64,000 nt of DNA, taken from positions 191,704-255,703 of the forward strand of contig NZ_JAQQTG010000016.1 in the NCBI RefSeq assembly GCF_028561335.1. The letters are read 5' to 3'. Position numbers and translations under genes: made by a program. Each line of letters starts with the position of its first letter. Position 1 is the first letter of the stretch. The stretch comes from Aequorivita todarodis (GTDB lineage Bacteria; Bacteroidota; Bacteroidia; Flavobacteriales; Flavobacteriaceae). Of the stretch, positions 53,377 through 61,499 are shown piece by piece. The notes under the pieces were generated by a model. The model searched no databases. It was not told where the DNA came from and worked only from the letters and a program-made list of their open reading frames with translations.

Positions 53377-54114
53377 ATGAAAAAATTAATTTTTTATTTT
53401 GGAATTGTTTTTGTTATTTGTTTAAGTTTTTCTTGTGAAAGAGATCCGGAAAATTTTAATGTTAATAAAGACCAAGAAGTAGTTCAGAATACCACTGAAA
53501 CTGAAGGAAAAACTGCATTTCAGACTAACTGCGACATTGTAAGTCCTGCATCAATTAATACCAACACCTCTGGTGTTTACAAAAATAGTAATGCCAAGTT
53601 TACCTATCAATCCAATATTCCAAATCCCTCAGTTTATTGGAGTATACCATCCAATTCGGGAATTAGCATAGTTTCTGGTCAAAATACTGCAACGATTACT
53701 CTGGCCTTTTCCAATACGTTTAATGGAGCAACAATTTCCGCAAATGGAGTTGATGGGATTCTTAATTGTTCAGATATAGAGAATATTATAGTAGGAGGGT
53801 GTGGTAGTAGTTGTTGTATTCCTGAATTAGATAGTTACTGGATTTGCGGCGGATGGCCATATGGACATGGTGCCGTATATATAGATTTCACTGGATGTGA
53901 CAGCTCTGTTGTAGATCGAATTCATTGGCAACTAAGTGGGGCTAAATTTATATCCGGGCCATTGACAGGTTATAGCTCAGGAACAACATATGGACCAGCA
54001 TCTCCTGGAAATATTGATGGCCAATGTGGCGTACCCATCCATGTTACAGCTACTGTCTATTATAATAATGGTTGTCCAACTCAAACACTAGAAGAAGATG
54101 TAGACACCTTTTGA
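53377..54114 (+). CDS. unrecognised lipoprotein with a PKD-like domain, AT-rich cassette
   Basis: A 245-residue lipoprotein (LIFYFGIVFVICLSFSC, lipid Cys 20). A middle PKD-like segment reads SVYWSIPSNSGISIVSGQNT and TITLAFSNTFNGATISANGV. The C-terminal half has an unusual cysteine cluster (GGCGSSCCIPEL, YWICGGWPYG, FTGCDSS). No family recognised. Codon use and flanks are more AT-rich than neighbouring genes, and the gene lies between two similar hairpins at 53197 and 54615, so it may have been acquired. A strong terminator follows at 54155. Confidence 0.68.
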   Translation: MKKLIFYFGIVFVICLSFSCERDPENFNVNKDQEVVQNTTETEGKTAFQTNCDIVSPASINTNTSGVYKNSNAKFTYQSNIPNPSVYWSIPSNSGISIVSGQNTATITLAFSNTFNGATISANGVDGILNCSDIENIIVGGCGSSCCIPELDSYWICGGWPYGHGAVYIDFTGCDSSVVDRIHWQLSGAKFISGPLTGYSSGTTYGPASPGNIDGQCGVPIHVTATVYYNNGCPTQTLEEDVDTF

Positions 54115-54154
54115 TTTATTTAAAACATAAAGTTTTTCAAATCCTTTTTCCATG

Positions 54155-54186
54155 CCCATCTAAATTTACAAATTTAGATGGGTTTT
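54155..54186 (+). terminator. intrinsic terminator of the cassette lipoprotein
   Basis: A 12-base stem cccatctaaatt/aatttagatggg with a taca loop and a T run, 40 bases after the stop. Confidence 0.93.
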
Positions 54187-54614
54187 ATTATCCAAAAAGC
54201 AATTTTGGATTTCGAAATATTTGTAAGGCCTTTCTTTTCATTTCAATTTCCATCAATTAAACTAAAGTTGGAAGCGATGATAGATAATTATTAACCACTT
54301 TCGAAACTATCTATACTTCCATTTTCTACGATATGAAAGCTCTTCTATTTTTTACTAGTTTTCTAAACAATCTCTATGTAGTTTTTATTAAATGATAGAA
54401 ATACATCTATTCTTACTGTATAATAATTCAAGAGTTGACAACTTTTTAGCGTTTCCATTTATTATTCCTACGCGACTAGTAACTTTCATAAATTTATTTA
54501 AGAATACTTTCTAATTATTCTTCGAGTTGCAAGATTTGACTACAATTGACGACTTTTTTTGAAAAAATCCTCCCTAAATTTAACGATAGGCGATTATGTA
54601 AACTATTGGATATA

Positions 54615-54644
54615 AAAATCCCCAGCATTTCTGCCGGGGATTTT
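54615..54644 (-). terminator. intrinsic terminator of susD
   Basis: Stem aaaatcccc/ggggatttt with an inner gca/tgc pairing and a T run on the minus strand. Confidence 0.9.
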
Positions 54645-54664
54645 GATAAAAATTATACATTTTC

Positions 54665-56389
54665 TTAAAAATCGAAAGTATAGAATTTATCCCAGAACAA
54701 CTGTTGTTCAGGAACATCACCTAATGGTCCTAATGCATCTGATGCATCATTGTAATTTGCTCCATTTAAAGTCTGTTCACCAACAGGATAAGTATATCTC
54801 ACTGGAAAACCAGATTGAGCTCTTACCGGATTTACCAGAATTGGATAATCAAGTCTGCGAACAGAAAGATATGGTGCAAAAGTGCGATTGTAAAGACCAA
54901 AATATGCTTGTTCACCAATTACCATTTTCCATTTTGGATTTGAAGTACTTGCAGCTAAAGCAGAAGTATAATTAACTTTAGGGTTTGCCAAATATGAAGC
55001 AACATCACTAACACCCCAATAATTGAATGATGCGGTAATTCCAGCTACATAGTGACTTTCAGCATTGCCTCCAACATTAAATCCTCTTTCAGCAGCTTCC
55101 GCCAATAAAAATTCTACTTCATCATAAGACATAATAACTCCAGGTTCAGATGCATTAACAATACGATCTGAAACATGTGTATAGACACCGTAGGATGATC
55201 TGCTTCCAATAACACCACCAACATAAGAGAATATACCAATACCATCACCAGCGTTCACCGAGGTATTAATGTTGTTTATTTCAAGAGTTGTAGAAGTTAC
55301 ATTAGATGCAGTTCCTAACAAAATACTTTCAGCATCCTCAACTTGAAGATAAATTTCATCTCCTATAGCAGGAAGATTATCCAATTCTTTCGTCATAGTA
55401 ATTGTTGTAACATTTCCAGATGTGGAAACGCTCGCTACAGGATTCCCTTTAGTAGGATCCGTAGGATCCCAAGGATAATTGAACTCCACTTTTCCATTAA
55501 AATAAGCAGCACTTCGTGGGTCATTAACGTTGTTCAGCATATTAACGAGTGTTGCACCAGCAACATAATCATTACGACCGCTCAAAACTAAGTTATTGTT
55601 CATAGGGTTGTTGTTTGGAGCTGCGTTTCTATATGCATAGCTGGCATTGTCAGCATTGCTTGTAAATACACCGCTAAGAAATGCAGATTCTACGGTTGAT
55701 TGTGCCAACCCAGCATTAAAATCAGCAATTGTAAGACCCATACGCAGTTTCAATGAATTCGCAAATTTTTTCCATTTTGAAACATCTCCTCTATAAATAA
55801 GATCCTCACCACTTTCAAAGCTGTTCAAGCTTGTATCCATAGAATTTATTGCAGCGGTTAAACGCACCAATAAATCTTTATATACCGTTTGAGCATCATC
55901 ATACTTCGGCAAAAGATTGTTTATATCCAATGCTTCTGTATATGGTATGTTGCCAAAAGTTTCCACCAAATTACTATAAGCGTAAACCTTTAAAACTTCA
56001 ATAATTGCTTGTTTGTTTGGTTTTCTACCGTTTAACTCATCGGTAAGATAAGTTGTAGCTTCAATATTGATGGAAGCTTGGTCCAAATCCTTTAAAACAT
56101 CGCGATATATTACTCTCCAATGATTATCCGGAATAGAACGAGTTACTTGGTTATATCGACTTTCGTCAGTATAAGTAGTCTCCTGTAATTGTTGTGTCCA
56201 TAACCTTAAGTTATTTAAGTTCACGTTAGGAGTAACCACTTGGTCAGCAAGTTGCTTTTGGGCAGAAGCAAATAAACTTTCGCCACTCACATTTGCAGGG
56301 TCTTTTATGTTTTCATTCAGATCTTCAAGACTATCTGAACAAGACACGGCCAAAATTGCCGCTGTGAAAATTAAAATCAGTTTCTTCAT
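54665..56389 (-). CDS. SusD/RagB family nutrient-binding outer-membrane lipoprotein
   Basis: A 574-residue lipoprotein (LILIFTAAILAVSC, lipid Cys 17) of the SusD-like group that I would place in the SusD-like_2 type. Features are CSDSLEDLNENIKDPANVSG, LRLWTQQLQETTY, helices with NKQAIIEVLKVYAYSNLVET, and a C-terminal VRRLDYPILVNPVRAQSGFP. It forms the substrate lid on SusC at the cell surface. It lies 11 bases downstream of susC and should be cotranscribed. Unlike glycan loci there are no neighbouring glycoside hydrolases or regulators, so the ligand may be a peptide or other compound; that is inference. Confidence 0.9.
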   Translation of the reverse strand: MKKLILIFTAAILAVSCSDSLEDLNENIKDPANVSGESLFASAQKQLADQVVTPNVNLNNLRLWTQQLQETTYTDESRYNQVTRSIPDNHWRVIYRDVLKDLDQASINIEATTYLTDELNGRKPNKQAIIEVLKVYAYSNLVETFGNIPYTEALDINNLLPKYDDAQTVYKDLLVRLTAAINSMDTSLNSFESGEDLIYRGDVSKWKKFANSLKLRMGLTIADFNAGLAQSTVESAFLSGVFTSNADNASYAYRNAAPNNNPMNNNLVLSGRNDYVAGATLVNMLNNVNDPRSAAYFNGKVEFNYPWDPTDPTKGNPVASVSTSGNVTTITMTKELDNLPAIGDEIYLQVEDAESILLGTASNVTSTTLEINNINTSVNAGDGIGIFSYVGGVIGSRSSYGVYTHVSDRIVNASEPGVIMSYDEVEFLLAEAAERGFNVGGNAESHYVAGITASFNYWGVSDVASYLANPKVNYTSALAASTSNPKWKMVIGEQAYFGLYNRTFAPYLSVRRLDYPILVNPVRAQSGFPVRYTYPVGEQTLNGANYNDASDALGPLGDVPEQQLFWDKFYTFDF

Positions 56390-56400
56390 TTTTCTATGTA

Positions 56401-59400
56401 TTAAAATTGTGCTTTAATGTTAAACCCATAATCCTGGGTAGTTGGCAATGCACCAGTACTATATCCTTGCAAATTACCAGAGCTCAAACCTGATTCTGGA
56501 TCCGCATATGGCATATTTTTATCAATAATCCAAAGATTAGAACCTGAAACACTGAACTGAAGGCCAGTCATAAAGGTATTGTCCAAGAATTTAGATGGAA
56601 GTGTATAAGTAAGGGATACTTGACGCAATTTTACGTAACTGGCATCATATACAAACTCTGAATTAGGAAGAGCTGCATAACCAAAACCACTAAATCCATT
56701 CGCATCAGTTCTTGTAGTATTTACAGAACCATCGGGATTAACGCCTGGATTGATGTAACCACCACCATTTTCTATTGTATTTCTCACAGGGTTTCCTAAA
56801 TCGTTAAGGAAGGCAGTGTTGGCATAAACACCTGTTGACTGTCCATAATATTGGTCTAATGAGAAGATACTACCTCCTTTTTGAATATCAATCAGGAAAC
56901 TAAATGATAAATTCTTATAAGTTAGCGTGTTTGTAATACCAGCCAACCATTCAGGGTTTGTATCTCCAATTATATTGTTAGAGGTAGCCGTTGGTATGTA
57001 TCGCCCAGTTTCGGGGTCAACTACTTTTTGACCATTCAAATATGTAAAATCCTGGCCATAAATAACACCGTAAGGCTCTCCTAAAACAGCGTTAATGGTA
57101 ACTCCACCCTGGAAGCTACCCAACTGAAGTGTTTTAATTCCTTCGGGAAGCGCAACCACCTCACTTTTGTTTTGAGACCAGTTTGCACTTAATCCCCAAC
57201 TAAAGTTATCATTTTTAATGGGCATTGCGTTCAAAGATACTTCAATACCTTTGTTTTCAATTTCCCCAGCATTCAAAAGTTTGGATGTATAACCTGTAGC
57301 TGAAGAAACTGGAGCTGCTACAATTTGGTCAATAGAGTTGGATTTGTAGTATGCAACATCGAAACCTAAGCGATTGTTCGCAAATCGCATTTCAATACCA
57401 GCTTCATAACTTTTAGTTAACTCCGCTTTTAGATTGGGGTTGTTTTTTCTGCTAGGTACAGATGTTCCAATATCATTGTTGATATCATAAGTATCTATTA
57501 ATCTATCAAATGGTGCACCATTCCCTACTTCTGCATAGTTCACTCTTAATTTACCAAATGAAATAGCATTTACATTCAGCAATTTACTGAATACAAAACT
57601 GGTAGAAACAGAAGGATAACCAACAGAATTATCTGATGCTGGCAAAGTTGAGAAGGTATCTACACGGTAAGTACCATCCAAGAATAAGATATTTGCAAAA
57701 CCAAATGATGCACTGGCATAAATGCCGTCCACTCCGATCTTCTGAGCTTGCTCGGTTGGGCGTGGGTTTGCAGATACTGTATTTTGAAGGGAGTAAAGTC
57801 CAGGTACAATTAAACCTCCAGCAGTTGAAGATAATAATGAATTGAACTCATTTCTTCTAATGTTACTTCCCAATATTCCGGCAAAACTAATTTTTTCAGA
57901 AATATTAGTGTTAAAGTTAAACATTAAATCGTAGTTTGTTTCAGTAGCGGTTATATCTCTTCTTAAATAACCTGAATCAACGTTTCCACGGGTAACACCA
58001 AATCTTGCTGCCACAGAACCAACAGCTCTGCGCTCTTCTTGAGATTCGCTGTAAGTATCTGTTGAGACCCTACCGGTTACGCTTACCCAGTCAGCCAATT
58101 CATAGTTTAATTCAAAATTACCTATGAAACGATTTCTGTCATCATTTTGATAATTTTCATAACGTGTCCAATACGGGTTATCCCAATAAAGTGGGGGTGC
58201 ACCAATTGAGGAGTTAACAGGGTTCCAAGTTACATTTCGCTTTGTTGCAAAATAAAGATCTCTTTGCTCTTTTAAATCTGTAGTTGTTGACCACCATTGT
58301 TTCATGTTACCTACAACGTTATCATTATAACCAGTAGAGTTACGACCCAAAGCATCTGTTCTAATATAATTAGCAAAACCACTTACAGTCATTTTTTCAG
58401 AAAGATCATACGTTCCACTAAGAATAAAGTTATGTCTGTCCAATTTACTATTCGGCATTAATCCTTTTTGATCTAATTTAGTATAAGACAAACGGTACGA
58501 ACCATTTTCCAATCCATTAGATACAGAGATAGAGTTAGTAAGCGTTATTGGAGTTTCAAAAAAGGTCAAAGGACCATTTTTAGCGGCAACGTATGGAGTC
58601 TTCTTCAAGTAATTTGGAGAAGCTGGATCAAATGAGTCCCATTGGTATATATAAAGATTTGGGTCAAAAGCAGGACCATAGGAAGCATCATCTTGATAAT
58701 TTCCTACTTGATCATCTATACCATCACCATCGATATCTTCAAAGGTAAAATAATCATCACCATATCCAGGTCCGTATTGGTTTTGATATTCAGCAAATGT
58801 GCTTTTATCAATAAAACCTACTTGAGCGTTAGAGTTAATAGTAACCCCAAGACCTTTAGCTTTTTTACCCTTTTTAGTAGTTATAATAATTACCCCGTTT
58901 GCCGCACGTGAACCGTAAAGTGCAGATGCAGCAGCACCCTTAAGTACGTTTACAGATTCAATATCGTCTGGGTTAATATCCGCAGCGGCATTACCGTAAT
59001 CGTAATAGTTACCCGAAGCTTGGGATTGGGCCGCAGTATTAGTATTTCTGTTACTAATTGGCACACCGTCAACAACGAATAATGCTTGGTTGTCCCCAGT
59101 TAAAGAGGTGTTACCTCTAATAACCACGTTGGTAGAACCACCAAAGTTGTTGTTTCTTCTAATTTGAAGACCAGAAACCTTACCAGAAAGGGCATTTGTA
59201 AAGTTGTTCCCCTTTACGGTAGAGATATCCTCTCCTTCCACCTGCTGCGTGGAATACCCCAGTGATTGTTTCTCACGGGAGATACCAAGTGCAGTTACCA
59301 CTACCTCGTCCAGTGTAGAACCGGCTTTCATGGTTACATCAATTTTATTTGAGGCCCCAACAGCAATCTCTTGGGTCTCAAAACCTACATAACTATAAAC

Positions 59401-59613
59401 GAGTGTCTGTCCCACGGCAGCCTCAATGGTGTAGTTACCATCAAAATCAGACTGCGTTCCGGTACTAGTACCCTTTATAATTATGTTAACTCCTGGAAGT
59501 GGTAGGCCTGTGTCATCGGCCACCGTTCCGGAAATCGTTTTTTCCTGTGCAAAAGCGAGCTGCACAATCAACACTAACAAAAGTGTTAAAATTCCACTAA
59601 ACTTTGTTTTCAT
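56401..59613 (-). CDS. SusC/RagA family TonB-linked outer-membrane transporter
   Basis: A 1070-residue TonB-dependent importer. Signal peptide (MKTKFSGILTLLLVLIVQLAFAQ, quoted in part: ILTLLLVLIVQLAFAQ), CarboxypepD_reg-like domain (EKTISGTVADDTGLPLPGVN), TonB box (STLDEVVVTALGISREKQ), plug (LRIRRNNNFGG-type; RGNTSLTGDNQALFVVDGVP) and a large barrel ending YGFNIKAQF. The ATG at 59613 is preferred; the long frame starts at GTG 59637. SusC passes ligand held by SusD across the outer membrane. Substrate unknown. Confidence 0.92.
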   Translation of the reverse strand: MKTKFSGILTLLLVLIVQLAFAQEKTISGTVADDTGLPLPGVNIIIKGTSTGTQSDFDGNYTIEAAVGQTLVYSYVGFETQEIAVGASNKIDVTMKAGSTLDEVVVTALGISREKQSLGYSTQQVEGEDISTVKGNNFTNALSGKVSGLQIRRNNNFGGSTNVVIRGNTSLTGDNQALFVVDGVPISNRNTNTAAQSQASGNYYDYGNAAADINPDDIESVNVLKGAAASALYGSRAANGVIIITTKKGKKAKGLGVTINSNAQVGFIDKSTFAEYQNQYGPGYGDDYFTFEDIDGDGIDDQVGNYQDDASYGPAFDPNLYIYQWDSFDPASPNYLKKTPYVAAKNGPLTFFETPITLTNSISVSNGLENGSYRLSYTKLDQKGLMPNSKLDRHNFILSGTYDLSEKMTVSGFANYIRTDALGRNSTGYNDNVVGNMKQWWSTTTDLKEQRDLYFATKRNVTWNPVNSSIGAPPLYWDNPYWTRYENYQNDDRNRFIGNFELNYELADWVSVTGRVSTDTYSESQEERRAVGSVAARFGVTRGNVDSGYLRRDITATETNYDLMFNFNTNISEKISFAGILGSNIRRNEFNSLLSSTAGGLIVPGLYSLQNTVSANPRPTEQAQKIGVDGIYASASFGFANILFLDGTYRVDTFSTLPASDNSVGYPSVSTSFVFSKLLNVNAISFGKLRVNYAEVGNGAPFDRLIDTYDINNDIGTSVPSRKNNPNLKAELTKSYEAGIEMRFANNRLGFDVAYYKSNSIDQIVAAPVSSATGYTSKLLNAGEIENKGIEVSLNAMPIKNDNFSWGLSANWSQNKSEVVALPEGIKTLQLGSFQGGVTINAVLGEPYGVIYGQDFTYLNGQKVVDPETGRYIPTATSNNIIGDTNPEWLAGITNTLTYKNLSFSFLIDIQKGGSIFSLDQYYGQSTGVYANTAFLNDLGNPVRNTIENGGGYINPGVNPDGSVNTTRTDANGFSGFGYAALPNSEFVYDASYVKLRQVSLTYTLPSKFLDNTFMTGLQFSVSGSNLWIIDKNMPYADPESGLSSGNLQGYSTGALPTTQDYGFNIKAQF

Positions 59614-60021
59614 TTTTTTGTTTGTTTGAATTAGCACCCCAAAAGTGCCAATAAAATCTTACAATTCCAACTTTTAATGAAAGTAGATTATGAAAATTTT
59701 ATCAAAAAGTTATTTTAAAATCTCCCATTTCAAGGAAATTTTAGCTTAAAATTTTGCAAAGCCTTGGTTTTCTTGTGTTTTCGGAAGGGGAGTCATACCG
59801 AAGTTGGTAAAATATGTTTGGAAAAAAACTTTGAAAAAATTTCAAACACTTTATGAACAATTCCCCCAACTTCACAAATAATGCCGTTTTTGGGCATTTT
59901 GAAGTTTATACAGAAGAAAGAATTTTCTTATAAAGTTTTTAATGTTTTTTAAAAAAAAGCAACTGAAACCATTAAAAAAATGCTAAAATTAAGATACTCA
60001 TTCCTAATATAAGCCAAAATA
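59614..60021 (-). other. upstream region of susC
   Basis: 408 AT-rich bases. A minus-strand CACTTTTG about 20 bases before the susC start is a weak promoter match (one mismatch). A short palindrome aatgcc/ggcatt (59880-59898) is present. There is no anti-sigma, sensor or regulator gene in it. Confidence 0.55.
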
Positions 60022-60555
60022 TTATTTCGCGGTGCCTTCTCCTTTAAACTGCTGCGAATTGTTTTTGAAAAGCACATTAAAAGTGGTGAGGCTACCGTAA
60101 CAACGTGTTATATATTGTTGAAGGTCTATTTTATCCTGTTCTGCCAATTCTTTGCTGGCGTTTATTTTTTGCTCCATTACCCGAAGTCGGTCGCGCAACA
60201 TCACGATTTTATGGAAAAACGTATCAATCGGTATTTCCTTTGAGGCCAAATTTGGATCGGCCGGTTTCAGGACCATACTGCCTCCCTTCCACTTATCGGC
60301 TATCGGTACGATCTCGCTAAAGCCGTTCCACTTTTTTAAAATATCGCGCAGGCTCTTTTCTACTTCGTAAAAACTTACCGTGTCAACCTCGTCTTCCGCG
60401 GCTTCAATAATTTCGAAATCGTCGTCGGTGGCGATGGTTTCCAGACCGTTTTCAATAAAAGTTACCCAGTACATCTTTGCAGTAACATTGGTAACCACTC
60501 CTTTTCCGTATTTGGGATGGTCTATTCGCGAGCCTATTCCTAATATTTGTTTCAT
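60022..60555 (-). CDS. conserved hypothetical protein with KOW-like N-terminus
   Basis: A 177-residue cytoplasmic protein. The start is ATG at 60555 (MKQILGIGSRIDHPKYGKGV). The first 50 residues (GIGSRIDHPKYGKGVVTNV, WVTFIENGLETIA) look like a small SH3/KOW-type barrel as in CarD- and UvrD-tail-like proteins. The rest is helical with KSLRDILKKWNGFSEIVPIA. The long frame upstream of 60555 runs through a CCCCTAAAGGGG repeat and is rejected. Function unknown; a link to transcription or nucleic-acid binding is only suggested by the N-terminal motif. Confidence 0.65.
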   Translation of the reverse strand: MKQILGIGSRIDHPKYGKGVVTNVTAKMYWVTFIENGLETIATDDDFEIIEAAEDEVDTVSFYEVEKSLRDILKKWNGFSEIVPIADKWKGGSMVLKPADPNLASKEIPIDTFFHKIVMLRDRLRVMEQKINASKELAEQDKIDLQQYITRCYGSLTTFNVLFKNNSQQFKGEGTAK

Positions 60556-60580
60556 TGTGATTTTGATTTTGGTTTGAAGT

Positions 60581-60606
60581 TTACCCCCAACCCCTAAAGG
60601 GGAGAA
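60581..60606 (+). repeat. CCCCTAAAGGGG dispersed palindrome, copy 2
   Basis: ttacccccaacccctaaagg and on; it faces copy 3 at 60649-60673 in inverse orientation, 40 to 50 bases apart. Confidence 0.78.
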
Positions 60607-60648
60607 TTTAGGTGACATAAAAATTTCATTCCATTTAAAGATGATATT

Positions 60649-60673
60649 CAACTCCCTTTAGGGCCGGGGTATG
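60649..60673 (-). repeat. CCCCTAAAGGGG dispersed palindrome, copy 3 (inverted)
   Basis: caactccctttagggccggg, the reverse complement type of copy 2, with related flanks (tacccc, gaat). Together they could form a larger hairpin in the 5' region of the 60555 gene. Confidence 0.72.
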
Positions 60674-60720
60674 ATTCTCAAAAATAAAAAAAGAATCCCA
60701 TCTATCCGAAGGAAATAAAA

Positions 60721-60754
60721 AACCATCCAAATTTAAAATCGGGATGGTTTTTTT
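60721..60754. terminator. terminator-like hairpin after the 33-residue gene
   Basis: Stem aaccatcc/ggatggtt (60721-60728, 60742-60749) with T runs in both directions. Confidence 0.8.
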
Positions 60755-60776
60755 GGTTCAATTAACCAATCGCGGA

Positions 60777-60878
60777 CTACTTCTTCTTAGGAGCAGTTGG
60801 CGAAGCCTTTTTGTTATCCTGCTTTTTTGCCTGGGCTTTTGCAGGTTGCGGCTTTTTGTTTTGCTGTTGTTGTGGCAT
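60777..60878 (-). CDS. 33-residue basic Gln/Lys/Ala/Pro-rich protein
   Basis: An uncalled small open frame on the minus strand. It reads MPQQQQNKKPQPAKAQAKKQ followed by DNKKASPTAPKKK and TAG. It has a promoter-like TACCTTTA (60914-60907) upstream, an inverted repeat ttaacact/agtgttaa (60898-60905, 60924-60931) around that promoter, and a terminator after it. Composition (Lys, Ala, Pro, Gln, no hydrophobic stretch) resembles disordered nucleic-acid- or ribosome-binding tails. It is short, so chance is possible, but the flanking signals argue that a transcript is made. Function unknown. Confidence 0.45.
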   Translation of the reverse strand: MPQQQQNKKPQPAKAQAKKQDNKKASPTAPKKK

Positions 60879-60906
60879 AACAATTACTTTTTTTGAATTA
60901 ACACTA

Positions 60907-60914
60907 TAAAGGTA
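60907..60914 (-). promoter_or_regulatory. candidate -7 element TACCTTTA of the 33-residue gene
   Basis: Minus-strand TACCTTTA matches TAnnTTTG except the last base. It lies within the inverted repeat ttaacact/agtgttaa, which could be an operator. Confidence 0.4.
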
Positions 60915-60982
60915 AAAGGAGCCAGTGTTAAATTATTCTCTCGTTAGCTAAAGTTTAACAGTAGCTTTTCCGCAGCAAAAAA

Positions 60983-61342
60983 TCAATCGTGCTTATGGTC
61001 GTCTATCACTTGCTGGTCTCGGTATTTGCAGCAGGGGTCTATATTTTCGTAAACCTCATCCTTTGCTTTTATATCCTGGGTATCGTGGCCACTATCCGCA
61101 ATACTTTGCTGAATTTTCGTGAGGTCGGTTTTCCTTTCGTTATAAATGAGTTTCAACTCGTGGGTATCCACATCCCAAATTGCCGATTTAACGCCCTTGG
61201 CCTGAATGGAGGCCTTTTCAATGCGCTCTTTGCACATACCGCATACGCCATCCACCTCAATGGTGGCCTTTGCATTTTTGTTTTGGGCGAAACCTGTTGC
61301 GCCCATTAGTAGTATTCCTAAAATTACAATTGCGTTTTTCAT
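60983..61342 (-). CDS. exported heavy-metal-associated (HMA) domain protein
   Basis: A 119-residue protein with a signal peptide (IVILGILLMGATGFAQ) and an HMA fold: ATIEVDGVCGMCKERIEKAS with the metal CxxC at Cys34/Cys37. After the HMA domain come a second pair of Cys (DPCCKYRD) and a His/Asp tail (DDHKHD), a likely extra metal site. It is predicted to act in the periplasm, probably as a copper chaperone, next to the copper-type TonB receptor and a CopA gene. Metal preference inferred. Confidence 0.8.
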   Translation of the reverse strand: MKNAIVILGILLMGATGFAQNKNAKATIEVDGVCGMCKERIEKASIQAKGVKSAIWDVDTHELKLIYNERKTDLTKIQQSIADSGHDTQDIKAKDEVYENIDPCCKYRDQQVIDDHKHD

Positions 61343-61358
61343 ATTTGAATTATTTTTT

Positions 61359-61430
61359 ATTATTATTCTCTATTATTATTCTCTATTATTATTCTCTATT
61401 ATTATTCTCTATTGTTATTCTCTATTGTTA
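61359..61430 (+). repeat. 13-base tandem repeat ATTATTATTCTCT, about 5.5 units
   Basis: Four identical units (61359-61410), one with a single change (61411-61423) and a partial unit. It lies between the HMA gene start and the TonB receptor stop. Unit length 13 is not a codon multiple. Confidence 0.93.
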
Positions 61431-61436
61431 ATAATT

Positions 61437-61494
61437 CTTTGCGGTCTCTGCGACTCTGCGGTATTTTTTCCCCGCAAAGGCGCGGAGAACATGG
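61437..61494 (+). repeat. gene-less relative of the GxxExxY flanking repeats
   Basis: ctttgcgg ... ccgcaaag arms (61437-61444, 61472-61479) with CTCTGCG and CGCGGAG words like those around the GxxExxY gene, but no open frame between them. It touches the 3' end of the TonB receptor gene. Confidence 0.55.
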
Positions 61495-61499
61495 AGGTT

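Larger units (their letters stand above)
54115..54664 (+). other. long AT-rich intergenic region
   Basis: 550 bases holding the terminator of the lipoprotein gene (54155-54186) and the SusD terminator (54615-54644). Between them I find no open frame, repeat or promoter I can support. It may be the remains of an older insertion. Confidence 0.7.
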
